A DNA stretch of 64,000 nt from QHXQ01 sp038322995. Its GTDB lineage: Bacteria; Acidobacteriota; Blastocatellia; Pyrinomonadales; Pyrinomonadaceae. Both the position numbers and the translations under genes were made by a program. The stretch covers positions 50,444-114,443 of the forward strand of contig JBBQGM010000003.1 in assembly GCA_038322995.1 (NCBI GenBank). Direction: 5' to 3'. Under the pieces are notes generated by a model, which worked only from the letters and a program-made list of their open reading frames with translations, was not told where the DNA came from and searched no databases. Positions 15,035 to 22,500 of the stretch are shown piece by piece (the stretch's first letter is position 1; every line of letters starts with the position of its first letter).

Positions 15035-15751
15035 ATGGCAGAAGCAGGGCAATCGATACAGACGTTAGCCGGGCGCTGGGCGGCGGTGCGCGAGCGTATC
15101 AGTGCGAGCGTGCAGGGCGCGGGCCGCGCGGTGGCGGAGGTTAAACTGATCGCGGTCAGCAAGACACATCCGGCCACAACGGTAAACGAAGCGTTGGCTG
15201 CGGGCTTGCGCGACTTTGGTGAGAACCGCGTGCAGGAAGCGGACGAGAAGAGCACGCAATTGCAGAATGATGATGCGCGTTGGCATCTGATTGGCCATCT
15301 GCAAGCGAACAAAGCGCGCCGCGCCGTTAAACTCTTCGACGTGATTCACACAGTTGATTCAGCCGCGCTCGTCACACGCCTTGAGCGGCTATGCATCGAA
15401 GAAGAACGGGCCGTGCTGCCTGTGCTCGCGCAGGTCGATCTTGCGGGCGAGGCGACCAAAGCGGGGGCCACGGTGGCGGACCTAGCGCAACTCGTCGAAC
15501 AGTGCGCAATGTGTGAGCGCGTGCAGTTGATCGGTTTGATGACACTGCCGCCGTACTTTGCAAACGTAGAAGAAGTACGGCCTTACTTTCGGCGGCTGCG
15601 CGAATTGCGCGACGAGTGGGCAGCGCGGGGCGCGTTCGGCGCGCGGGTGGGCGAGCTTTCGATGGGCATGACGCACGACTTCGAGATCGCCATCGCCGAA
15701 GGCGCGACGATGGTGCGCATCGGCACGGCGCTCTTTGGCGCGCGGGCTTAA
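15035..15751 (+). CDS. yggS: YggS/PLPBP family pyridoxal-phosphate homeostasis protein
   Basis: A 238-residue single-domain TIM-barrel PLP protein of the YggS (PROSC/PLPBP) family, which keeps vitamin B6 and amino-acid pools balanced and has no known catalytic reaction. Seen: the PLP Lys in IAVSKTHP near residue 43, FGENRVQEA, WHLIGHLQANK, and the C-terminal LSMGMTHDFEIAI and RIGTALFG. It heads a three-gene set with yggT and a DUF167 gene, an order found in many bacteria, often near cell-division genes. The first 15 residues are Ala/Gly-rich and not diagnostic. Confidence 0.94.
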   Translation: MAEAGQSIQTLAGRWAAVRERISASVQGAGRAVAEVKLIAVSKTHPATTVNEALAAGLRDFGENRVQEADEKSTQLQNDDARWHLIGHLQANKARRAVKLFDVIHTVDSAALVTRLERLCIEEERAVLPVLAQVDLAGEATKAGATVADLAQLVEQCAMCERVQLIGLMTLPPYFANVEEVRPYFRRLRELRDEWAARGAFGARVGELSMGMTHDFEIAIAEGATMVRIGTALFGARA

Positions 15752-15795
15752 GAGCGCGCCAGCGTAAGCACGGCGCGGGTGGCGCACGTGAAATT

Positions 15796-16398
15796 ATGAC
15801 CAAACTCGAACAAACCTTTGCCCAATTGGCGTGGCTCGTGACGACGGGCATCAGCGCCCTCATCATCATTATCATTGTCCTGATGCTCCTCCGGTTGGCG
15901 CTGAACTACGCTGACCTGAACCCGTTCAGCCGGCCCGTCCTGCTCGTGCGGCAATGGACTGATCCATTCGTCAATCCTGTGCGCCGCGCGCTCGTGGGCT
16001 TTGGCTTCAATGCTAACTTTGCGCCGCTCGTTACAATCCTGATCGCGATCCTACTCGGTTGGCTGACCCAACAACTGGCGGTCAGCGTCATCAGCACGAC
16101 CTATAGCGTGATCGCGAGCGCGCTCAAACGACGGCCCGTGCTGCTCGTCGGCTATCTGCTCGATGGCTTGCTCGGTATCTATTTGTTGCTCATCTTCGCC
16201 CGCATTATCTTCTCGTGGGGGCAAGTCAGCTACGCGAACCGGATCATGCGCTTTCTAATCCGCACTACAGAGCCGCTCCTCGGGCCGCTGCGCCGCATCG
16301 TCCCGCCGCTCGGCTCCATGGACATCTCGCCCCTCGTGGCCTATTTCATCATCAAGCTTTTCCAGGTCGCTATCGAAGGCACGCTCTTGCGCGGCTGA
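15796..16398 (+). CDS. yggT: YggT family membrane protein
   Basis: A 200-residue inner-membrane protein with two YggT repeats. Hydrophobic segments are visible near residues 12-33, 75-100, 118-138 and 175-195; the conserved phrases NPFSRPVLLVRQWTDPFVNPVRR and FLIRTTEPLLGPLRR are repeats of the family pattern (P-x-R-R after a helix). YggT proteins have been linked to osmotic stress and cell division, but the mechanism is not settled. The start ATG at 15796 gives the conserved length; longer upstream readings are out of context. It follows yggS by 44 bases and precedes the DUF167 gene by 25. Confidence 0.9.
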   Translation: MTKLEQTFAQLAWLVTTGISALIIIIIVLMLLRLALNYADLNPFSRPVLLVRQWTDPFVNPVRRALVGFGFNANFAPLVTILIAILLGWLTQQLAVSVISTTYSVIASALKRRPVLLVGYLLDGLLGIYLLLIFARIIFSWGQVSYANRIMRFLIRTTEPLLGPLRRIVPPLGSMDISPLVAYFIIKLFQVAIEGTLLRG

Positions 16399-16423
16399 CG
16401 GCGCGCTGTCTGGCCATTACAAC

Positions 16424-16708
16424 ATGCTGCGCTGCACGGAATCAGCCGGAGCGATCACATTCGCCGTGCGCGTCGTGCCGCGCGCAACGCGGAGCGAGAT
16501 CGCGGGCGCGCATGATGGTGCGTTGCGCGTGCGCGTAGCCGTGCCACCCGTCGCAGGCGCGGCTAATGAAGAACTCCGACGCACGCTCGCCCGCGCTTTG
16601 GACGTGCCTACGCGCGCAGTCGAAATCGTCAGCGGACAGACGGCCAAGACTAAACGTGTGCGCGTCACCGGCGCGGCTAGCCGCAAGTTCTTGCAGTTGC
16701 TCGCCTGA
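16424..16708 (+). CDS. yggU: DUF167/YggU family protein
   Basis: A 94-residue cytoplasmic protein of the DUF167 (YggU) family. The pattern RVVPRATRSEIAG, LRVRVAVPPVAGAANEEL and VEIVSGQTAKTKRVRV matches the family closely across its whole length. Function unknown, though it is consistently encoded with yggT. Its TGA stop is the first unit of a heptad repeat (16706-16740). Confidence 0.9.
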   Translation: MLRCTESAGAITFAVRVVPRATRSEIAGAHDGALRVRVAVPPVAGAANEELRRTLARALDVPTRAVEIVSGQTAKTKRVRVTGAASRKFLQLLA

Positions 16709-16740
16709 CCTCTGACCGCTAACCACTAACCTCTGCCGGT
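16706..16740. repeat. Heptad tandem repeat starting on a stop codon
   Basis: Units TGACCTC, TGACCGC, TAACCAC, TAACCTC, TGCCGGT follow in exact 7-base register. The first three bases are the stop codon of the DUF167 gene. It resembles the units at 14643-14717 and 17567-17630. Confidence 0.8.
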
Positions 16741-16745
16741 CACGG

Positions 16746-16775
16746 TTGCGGCTCAGAAAAATCGCATGCTATAGT
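16746..16775 (+). promoter_or_regulatory. Promoter of yebC
   Basis: TTGCGG (16746-16751) and TATAGT (16770-16775) are separated by 18 bases. An AAGGA Shine-Dalgarno sequence follows at 16803, ahead of the ATG at 16820. Confidence 0.55.
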
Positions 16776-16819
16776 CCGCCGCGCATATCAAATCTCTCAT
16801 TCAAGGAACGCGCGCAGCT

Positions 16820-17563
16820 ATGTCCGGACATTCCAAGTGGCACACCATCAAACACAAGAAGGGCGCGCTCGACGCCAAGCGCGGCAAACTCTTCACCAAG
16901 TTGATTAAAGAGATCACGGTCGCGGCGCGCACCGGTGGCGGCGATGTGGACGCCAACGCGCGCCTGCGCAAAGCCGTTAGCGACGCCAAGGCCGGCAACA
17001 TGCCGAACGACACCATCGCCCGCGCGATCCGGCGTGGCACCGGCGAAGAAGAAGGCGTCAACTATGAAGAGATCACCTACGAGGGGTACGGCCCGGCGGG
17101 CGTCGCCGTCATGTTGGACGTGGTGACGGACAACCGTAATCGCACGGTCGCGGAGATCCGCCACGTGTTCGGCAAGAACGGCGGCAACCTCGGTGAGTCC
17201 GGCTCGGTGCGCTTTATGTTCGAGAAGCGCGGCTATATTGTCGTGGACAAGGCGGCGAAGCCCGAAGACGAACTGCTCGAACTCGCGCTTGATGCCGGCG
17301 CGGACGATCTGCGCGACGACGAGGACAACTTTGAAATCCTCACCGCCCCAGAGAACTTCGATGGGGTGCTAACGGCTGTCAAAGGCGCGGGCATCGAGCC
17401 GCAACTCGCCGAAGTCGAGATGGTGCCCAATACCTACGTCAAGCTCACCGGCAACGACGCGCGCCAGATGCTCAAACTCATGGAAGCCCTCGAAGACCAC
17501 GACGATGTCCAAAAAGTCTCCGCCAACTTTGATATAGACGAAGCCGACATGGCCACAGCGTAA
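16820..17563 (+). CDS. yebC: YebC/PmpR family protein
   Basis: A 247-residue YebC-type protein. Family members act as DNA-binding transcription regulators or, as shown recently for some, help ribosomes through proline stretches. The N-terminal signature MSGHSKWHTIKHKKGA, the KLFTKL and NDTIARAI segments, YEGYGPAGVAVM, and the Asp/Glu-rich C-terminal domain ending in a short acidic tail are all present at normal length. It lies directly upstream of ruvC, a common bacterial order, and is separated from it by a heptad repeat. Confidence 0.95.
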   Translation: MSGHSKWHTIKHKKGALDAKRGKLFTKLIKEITVAARTGGGDVDANARLRKAVSDAKAGNMPNDTIARAIRRGTGEEEGVNYEEITYEGYGPAGVAVMLDVVTDNRNRTVAEIRHVFGKNGGNLGESGSVRFMFEKRGYIVVDKAAKPEDELLELALDAGADDLRDDEDNFEILTAPENFDGVLTAVKGAGIEPQLAEVEMVPNTYVKLTGNDARQMLKLMEALEDHDDVQKVSANFDIDEADMATA

Positions 17564-17566
17564 CAG

Positions 17567-17630
17567 CAGCGGTCAGCGGTTAGAGGTCAGTGCTTTTGAC
17601 TCCGCTGACCGCTGACCGCTGACCTCTAAA
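17567..17630. repeat. Inverted heptad repeat between yebC and ruvC
   Basis: Units CAGCGGT, CAGCGGT, TAGAGGT on the left and CCGCTGA (three times), CCTCTAA on the right. Bases 17567-17580 pair exactly with 17608-17621 over 14 bp. It begins three bases after the yebC stop and ends just before the ruvC ATG, so ruvC lacks a normal Shine-Dalgarno sequence and translation may be affected by the hairpin. Confidence 0.8.
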
Positions 17631-17632
17631 AG

Positions 17633-18193
17633 ATGCGTGTGCTAGGCATTGATCCGGGCAGCGAGACGACGGGCTGGGGCGTCGTCGAGGGCGATGCGCG
17701 GCGGTACGGGCTAGTGGCGTTTGGGACGGTGCGGGCGGCGGCGCGCGAGCGATTCGCGGCGCGGTTGTTGAAAATCAGTGTGGGCGTCGAGGCGGCGTTG
17801 GTGCAGTATAGCCCGGACGTATGCGCGGTCGAGGATGCATTCTTTGCGGTCAACGTGAAGACGGCGTTGAAACTCGGACAGGTGCGCGGCGTCATCCTAC
17901 TTGCGGCTGAGCGCGCGGGCGTGGAGATCGCGGAGTACGCGCCGCGCCTCGTGAAGGCGACGGTGGTCGGCTATGGCGCGGCCGAGAAGCATCAGGTGCA
18001 GGAGATGGTGCGCGTGCTGCTGCGGCTCAAAGCATCGCCGCAACCGCACGACGCGGCCGACGCGCTCGCGCTCGCCATCTGTCATCTGCATCACGCGGGC
18101 CTCGCCGGCCGCATAAAACAAATTGCGCCGCCCGCCCGCCGGCAACTCGACTCGCTGCTCGCCGCCAGTCCGCGCCGCCGCGCGCCGCGCTGA
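17633..18193 (+). CDS. ruvC: Crossover junction endodeoxyribonuclease RuvC
   Basis: Cuts Holliday junctions during recombination, together with RuvA and RuvB. In 186 residues the RNase H-like fold keeps its acidic active site: Asp7 in GIDPGSETTGWG, Glu near residue 66 in VEDAFF, and the Asp pair in HDAADALALA near 140. The middle segment KTALKLGQVRGVILLAA is typical. ruvA and ruvB are not next to it in this window. No Shine-Dalgarno sequence is present because the heptad repeat occupies that position. Confidence 0.95.
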   Translation: MRVLGIDPGSETTGWGVVEGDARRYGLVAFGTVRAAARERFAARLLKISVGVEAALVQYSPDVCAVEDAFFAVNVKTALKLGQVRGVILLAAERAGVEIAEYAPRLVKATVVGYGAAEKHQVQEMVRVLLRLKASPQPHDAADALALAICHLHHAGLAGRIKQIAPPARRQLDSLLAASPRRRAPR

Positions 18194-18262
18194 CCCGGTC
18201 GTACAAGATTTCGGTAACTGCATTATCCGCGCCTCATTCTTCACACAGGAGGACTGACTCAC

Positions 18263-19012
18263 ATGTTCACGCGCTGTTCTCACCTCGCCTATGGGCAAAA
18301 CTACAAGTTGGCTCTTGTCTTACTCGCGGGCCTATGCGCGCTGGCCGGGCCTGCGTCGGCCAATAAGCGGCGTGCGCCGGCGGGCGGGCAAAGGGCCATC
18401 GTCGTGGACGAACGACTGGCGGCGCTCAGAAGCGAGCCGGCGTTGACCGCGCCGCTCATCCAACGGTTGGGGCGCGGGCGCATGGTCGCCATCGTCGGCA
18501 TGGCACACACGGTTGACGGTGTTAACTTTTATCGCGTCGCGGTCACACGCCGCACGCGGGGTTGGCTGCAAGCCGACAGTGTCGTCGCACCCGTGCGCGC
18601 CCACGACGACGAACGCCTGCTGCGGCTCATCCAAGCCTCAGCCGACTTCGACCGCATCGCGCGGGCGCGCATCTTCCTCGATGAGTTTCCGCGCTCGCCG
18701 CTCCGGCCCCTTGTGTTGCTGCTCTTCGGCGATGCGGCCGAGGAGGCCGGCGCAAAACTTTCCCACGAGGCCGCGCGCCGACTGCAAGAGGGGAAACTAC
18801 CTGCTAACAGCGCACCGCTTCCTAGTTATTTTCTCAACTACAACGGTCTCGACCGCTTCAATCGAGCCGGCGTGAAATTTGTTTTCGACAGCGCAACGAA
18901 ACAATTTCACTATGACGGTGCCACGTGGCGCGAACTTCTGCGCCGTTACCCGCACAGCCCTGAAGTTGTCGCGGCCCGGCTGCGGCTTGTGGCGCATGCC
19001 GCTCTGCGCTAG
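18263..19012 (+). CDS. Secreted SH3-like protein of unknown function
   Basis: A 249-residue protein with an N-terminal signal peptide (LALVLLAGLCALAGPASA, cleavage after about residue 33). Residues about 45-110 look like a bacterial SH3 domain (VVDERLAALRSEPA, RRTRGWLQADSVV), which often binds cell-wall peptides. The remainder is helical and hairpin-rich, with two TPR-like stretches (ERLLRLIQASADFDRIARARIFLDEF; YPHSPEVVAARLRL, positions about 105-140 and 235-249). A strong GGAGG Shine-Dalgarno sequence lies 11 bases before the ATG. I do not recognise a named family. Its context after ruvC gives no clue. Confidence 0.75.
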   Translation: MFTRCSHLAYGQNYKLALVLLAGLCALAGPASANKRRAPAGGQRAIVVDERLAALRSEPALTAPLIQRLGRGRMVAIVGMAHTVDGVNFYRVAVTRRTRGWLQADSVVAPVRAHDDERLLRLIQASADFDRIARARIFLDEFPRSPLRPLVLLLFGDAAEEAGAKLSHEAARRLQEGKLPANSAPLPSYFLNYNGLDRFNRAGVKFVFDSATKQFHYDGATWRELLRRYPHSPEVVAARLRLVAHAALR

Positions 19013-19119
19013 TGCGCTTAGGGTTATTGCCTGCACTGTCGGCCCTCTGGCCGGACTCGCCTGTGCGGGTGCGGGCGGCGCTGACTGTTGTGCGCTGGCG
19101 TGGGGCGCGAAAATGAGTA

Positions 19120-19148
19120 TTGCAAAATGGCGCGCACGCGGTTAGATT
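19120..19148 (+). promoter_or_regulatory. Promoter of the LysW-like gene
   Basis: TTGCAA (19120-19125) and TAGATT (19143-19148) with a 17-base spacer. Transcription would begin near 19155, giving a leader of about 98 bases before the GTG at 19253. The remainder of 19013-19252 holds no gene. Confidence 0.45.
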
Positions 19149-19252
19149 GTCGGTGGTTTACTCAAACACCAAGAACAAGGCGGAGGTCTCCCCAAGCCAA
19201 AGGCGGGCGTGCCTCCTCCATGACCATAATTGCGTTGGAGGGAGAGACGAAA

Positions 19253-19438
19253 GTGCCAACCGGAACGTGCCCAGACTGTGAAGCCGACGTACATGTGGAC
19301 GCGGACGCCGATAAAGGCGACCTCGTGTCGTGTACCGAGTGCGGGACTGACCTTGAGATCGTCGGCCTCGACCCAATGGAACTCGACATCGTCGAAGATG
19401 ATGAAGATGAAGATGAGGATGACGAGGACGAATACTGA
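19253..19438 (+). CDS. LysW/ArgW-like zinc-ribbon carrier protein with acidic tail
   Basis: A 61-residue protein resembling the amino-group carrier LysW, which in Thermus and archaea holds alpha-aminoadipate or glutamate on its C-terminal Glu. The Zn ribbon TCPDCEAD and SCTECGTDLEIVGLDP matches LysW in spacing and sequence. The C-terminus does not: the EDWGE motif that carries the amino acid is absent and the protein ends in a 14-residue Asp/Glu stretch followed by Tyr. The GTG at 19253 is chosen because GGAGGGAG lies 8-11 bases upstream and gives the normal family length; an ATG at 19220 is in frame. No lysX or argX partner is visible. Confidence 0.78.
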   Translation: MPTGTCPDCEADVHVDADADKGDLVSCTECGTDLEIVGLDPMELDIVEDDEDEDEDDEDEY

Positions 19439-19446
19439 ACAGCAGG

Positions 19447-19506
19447 GACGAGTGCTGAGGGCCAAGCTAAGACTTATCTTTTACCCAGCACTTGTCACTT
19501 GTCACT
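19447..19506. repeat. Hairpin and heptad repeat between convergent genes
   Basis: GACGAGTGCTG (19447-19457) pairs with CAGCACTTGTC (19486-19496) over 11 bp with one G-U pair. The right arm continues as GTCACTT, GTCACTG, the same unit type as at 5340-5373, and again contains the TGA stop of the reverse-strand gene (19495-19497). It is a plausible two-way terminator. Confidence 0.65.
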
Positions 19507-20574
19507 GCTTTTATAGCCCGGCCGGCTCTGGCGCACGGTGAGACCGGCAGGCGCGGCGATGCGGATGGAGTGGAAGCGCCCGTCTTGTCGTTTCTCCGCG
19601 GGCGGATAGAAGGCCAGGACATAGGCGGACGTAACCTCTTCGGCGAGCGCGTGGAACAGCGGCTCGTAATCCTTGTCAATGGCATAGACGTTCGTGCCGC
19701 CGGTCTGCTCCACGAGACCGCTCACGTCAAGCGGAGTTGGCAGCGGCGCGTGCGCGGTCTCGGTCGAAGCGAGCAGGCGCGAGAAGGAGGGGAGCGTCAC
19801 TGTATAAATGCTCACGTCGGCCGCATTGGCGCGCTCGATGACGGTGCGCGGCGCAACCGTGTCGCCGACCGGGAAGCCGTCGGTGACGACCACGACCGCG
19901 CGCTTCAACAACTGCCGCGCGCGCGTGCGCGGCGCTTCACGCACAAGCAGGCGAATCGCATCGTCCACCGCATCGTAGGCGTGCGTGGATAAACCGTTAT
20001 TCTCCCGGCCCAAGCGCGCGAGGGCATGATCGAGTTTGCGCTGATCAGCCGTGAAGTTTTGTAGCACGTGGACGCGCATGCCGAAGGTCGTCAGCGCGAA
20101 GACGGAGGCGCGATCCGCGAGCCGCGCGGAGAAGGCGCTCATGGCATTGCCCAGCCGCACCATCTCATCGCTTGTCATGCTGCCCGACACGTCGAGCGTG
20201 AAGACGACCGCGACCGGGCGCTTGACGCCGCCACGCTGTTCGACGTTAAAGAAAGCGAGCGGGCGCTCCACCCCATCGTCGTACAACTTGAAATCCCGCG
20301 CTTGCAAATTGCGCACGGGCCGGCCCATGGCATCCGTCACGTTCGCATCCACTAATACGAGGTCTGTATCGACACGGTAGATTTCGTCTTTGTCTTCGGG
20401 CAGTGTAGCGGGCGGGGCGGCGGGCGCGCGCGGGCGTTGTGCCGCGGGTTGTAGGGGCCGCGGCTGTGTCTGTGGATAGCTGCGAAGCGGAATTGTCGTC
20501 AGCAGCACAACACACAACCACAGCCGTAAGGCGTGTGCGCTAAGTGAGCGCGGCATGGGGGCGGGCATCGACAT
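19495..20574 (-). CDS. Secreted VWA protein, VWFA-related acidobacterial type
   Basis: A 359-residue protein with a signal peptide (ALRLWLCVVLLTTIPLRSYPQ) and a Pro-rich linker, followed by the segment YRVDTDLVLVDANVTDAMG and DFKLYDDGVERPLAFF, the hallmark of the VWFA-related domain described in Acidobacteria. The VWA domain has a complete MIDAS-type motif DVSGSMTS, a Thr in VFALTTFG and VTDGFPVGD. The C-terminus (YVLAFYPP..DGRFHSIRI) is typical of the family. Function unknown; an extracytoplasmic adhesion or assembly role is usually assumed. The ATG at 20574 is used; ATGs at 20568 and 20556 are alternatives. It is divergent from the gene at 20912. Confidence 0.88.
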   Translation of the reverse strand: MSMPAPMPRSLSAHALRLWLCVVLLTTIPLRSYPQTQPRPLQPAAQRPRAPAAPPATLPEDKDEIYRVDTDLVLVDANVTDAMGRPVRNLQARDFKLYDDGVERPLAFFNVEQRGGVKRPVAVVFTLDVSGSMTSDEMVRLGNAMSAFSARLADRASVFALTTFGMRVHVLQNFTADQRKLDHALARLGRENNGLSTHAYDAVDDAIRLLVREAPRTRARQLLKRAVVVVTDGFPVGDTVAPRTVIERANAADVSIYTVTLPSFSRLLASTETAHAPLPTPLDVSGLVEQTGGTNVYAIDKDYEPLFHALAEEVTSAYVLAFYPPAEKRQDGRFHSIRIAAPAGLTVRQSRPGYKSSDK

Positions 20575-20911
20575 CCGGGTTGACGAAAACGAAGTACAGC
20601 TTCGTGCGCGTTGCTTTGCATCCGCACGCACACTCGGTTGCGGGTGTCTGGTTAAACGGTGATACGCGCACGCCGGTTGCAGCTTTTTAACCGGCGTCGC
20701 CAGCGTCGCGCGGATTATACGGAACCAATGGCACACCGCGCCAGAAGGGGCGCACCGGGCAACAGCGAGCGACGTGAGTAGCATCAACACACTACGGCCG
20801 TATGGGCGGCGCGGCCGGCTCGTGAACCCGCGCCGGGACTATGTGTATAATGTCTGCCGCAGCTAACAGTTCTCATCTCCCTCCATCGGGCCGTTGAAGC
20901 AAGTGAACGAA
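20575..20911. other. Divergent intergenic region
   Basis: A 337-base gap between divergently transcribed genes. Apart from the -10 box at 20846-20851 on the + strand I see no gene or clear hairpin. Confidence 0.5.
20823..20851 (+). promoter_or_regulatory. Putative promoter of the carboxypeptidase-regulatory-like gene
   Basis: A consensus -10 TATAAT at 20846-20851, with a poor -35 match TGAACC at 20823-20828 (17-base spacer). The leader to the ATG at 20912 would be about 54 bases. Confidence 0.45.
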
Positions 20912-21538
20912 ATGAGCAGCCACAAAATCTTAAATGCCTTATTGATCACGCTCCTGGTAACGGGCGTGTGCATGGGCCAGACGAGCAAGCCGGGCGGTGT
21001 TAAGGGCAAGGTGCGAGTCGATAATAGCACGACGCCGGAAGGCGTGGGCGTGAGCCTGCGGCAGGGCGAGCGTGAGGTGGCCCACGCGGAAACGGATCGC
21101 AACGGGCGGTTTGAGATCGCCGGTGTCGTGCCCGGTCGGTACGCGCTGGTCTTTCGTAAGCCGGGGCTGCGCACGGCCGAGATCAAAGACTACGAGATTA
21201 ACGCGGGCCGCGTGCGCTCGCTCGGCGACCGGGTCGTACTGCCGATTGACGAGGGGGTGTTGGCCTTGCTCAAGGGCAGCGTCTTCAACGCCACGGGGCA
21301 CAGCCAGAGCGGCGCGGAGGTGCAACTCGCGCGCGTCATGCCCGACGGCACAGTGCAGAAGCTCGACGGGCGCGTGACGAACGCGCTGGGTGAGTTCTCC
21401 TTTCGGCTTTTACCTACGGCGGCGCGCTATCGCTTGACGGCCAAGTTCGGCAATCTGCCGGCCGTCTCCAAAGAGATCGACATCGAAGGCCCGTCCGTCT
21501 ATCGCGTCGGTTTATCTCTGGGCGAAGCTACACCCTAA
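20912..21538 (+). CDS. Secreted protein with carboxypeptidase-regulatory-like beta domains
   Basis: A 208-residue protein with a short signal peptide (KILNALLITLLVTGVCMGQ). Two repeats of a CarboxypepD_reg/prealbumin-like fold are visible: GVKGKVRVDNSTTPEGVGVSL with DRNGRFEIAGVVPGRYAL (about 25-85), and LKGSVFNATGHSQSGAEVQL with NALGEFSFRLLPTAARYRL (about 110-185). Such domains occur in outer-membrane TonB receptors and surface proteins of Acidobacteriota; this one is free-standing. The ATG at 20912 is chosen over a TTG at 20894. Confidence 0.8.
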   Translation: MSSHKILNALLITLLVTGVCMGQTSKPGGVKGKVRVDNSTTPEGVGVSLRQGEREVAHAETDRNGRFEIAGVVPGRYALVFRKPGLRTAEIKDYEINAGRVRSLGDRVVLPIDEGVLALLKGSVFNATGHSQSGAEVQLARVMPDGTVQKLDGRVTNALGEFSFRLLPTAARYRLTAKFGNLPAVSKEIDIEGPSVYRVGLSLGEATP

Positions 21539-21576
21539 CGCGCTCGCGCCAGTTCGCTCGTTCTCTCTATAGCGCC

Positions 21577-21852
21577 GTGAATGATGAGAACCAAACAGAC
21601 GAAGGCGCGCGCCACGAATTTGTGACCGCGCGCCAACTCGCCGCCTTCCTACAAGTGAGCGAGACAACCGTGCGCCGGTTGGCGCGCGCGGGCCGCATTC
21701 CCGCTGTCCGTCTGACCCCGCGCCTCGTCCGCTTCCATCTGCCCACCGTGCTTGCCGCCCTCGATGGCCACGTACACAAATCAGGCAAACGCAAACTCAC
21801 CACAGCGCCCGTGCTCGATGATGCGCAGCTATCATTCGATGATGTGCTTTAG
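21577..21852 (+). CDS. Excisionase/MerR-type helix-turn-helix protein
   Basis: A 91-residue DNA-binding protein. Residues about 15-60 (FVTARQLAAFLQVSETTVRRLARAG then RIPAVRLTPRLVRFHLP) match the winged HTH of excisionase-like regulators (HTH_17). The C-terminal 30 residues are Lys-rich then acidic. Only a GTG start (21577) fits; there is no Shine-Dalgarno sequence. No integrase or attachment site is nearby, so it is more likely a small regulator than a phage excisionase. Confidence 0.75.
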   Translation: MNDENQTDEGARHEFVTARQLAAFLQVSETTVRRLARAGRIPAVRLTPRLVRFHLPTVLAALDGHVHKSGKRKLTTAPVLDDAQLSFDDVL

Positions 21853-22500
21853 TTTTGCCTGGTCACTTGCAAGCCAGAGTACGACCACGTATAGACGCAT
21901 CTACCGCGCCTGCATATAATCGGCGCACCGTTAATTCAACTGGAAACTTTAGGGTCGGCGCGCTGTCGCGCGCGCGCCGGGCACGGTCTTGGCCACCGTG
22001 TTTAGCTGTTCGGTGGTAACGGCAATGCGGCGACAGAACTGCAAGCCGAAATGCTGTCGGCGCGCGCAGGAGGTTGTGCTGCGTCTAACGGTAAGGCGCA
22101 GAGCGGCGCACCCCTTATTGCTTTTCGTTGCGCGCGGGGTGACATAAAAAAACACAACACAGGGAAGTTTTCGACGTTCGACATTCATACAATCAACTAC
22201 GCCTCTGTTACCCAATATTCTTCCTGACGTGTGTCGCGATCATGCACAAGGCCTGCTTTTCCAGCCTTTGTTTACATGAGAACGCGGAAGGCGCGGAGTC
22301 TGGGTAGGTAGGCACGATGTTTGCACTATCCTGATAAAGCAATTGCGCTAACGAATCAAGTCAAGCTCCTTACTCAGGACTTCGGTTGCTCTGCTCATTT
22401 TTGTTTCGTTTTAGTTCATACACGCTGGTGCGGAGCGCGCAGGTACAAGTTTCATTGGCGAGTTGATGTGGGTCTAGAGATAGTTTGACAAGGAGAAGTT
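21853..22500. other. Long intergenic region without a convincing gene
   Basis: A 648-base gap. A TATAAT occurs at 21915-21920 with no good -35 box. Short open frames here lack codon structure. The composition is less GC-rich than the neighbouring genes, especially 22130-22480. It may contain the promoter and a long leader of the glycosyltransferase operon, but nothing definite is visible. Confidence 0.4.

Noticed and set aside
19253..19445. Frameshifted LysW with hidden EDWGE
   Set aside because: None of the three forward frames over the last 50 bases gives EDWGE, so the missing motif is a real difference in the sequence as given.
21577..21852. Phage excisionase marking a prophage edge
   Set aside because: No integrase, attachment-site repeat or phage genes are nearby; the protein is better seen as a stand-alone regulator.
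21949..22215. 88-codon reverse open frame in the long intergenic gap
   Set aside because: No family resemblance and low-quality codon pattern; no ribosome site.
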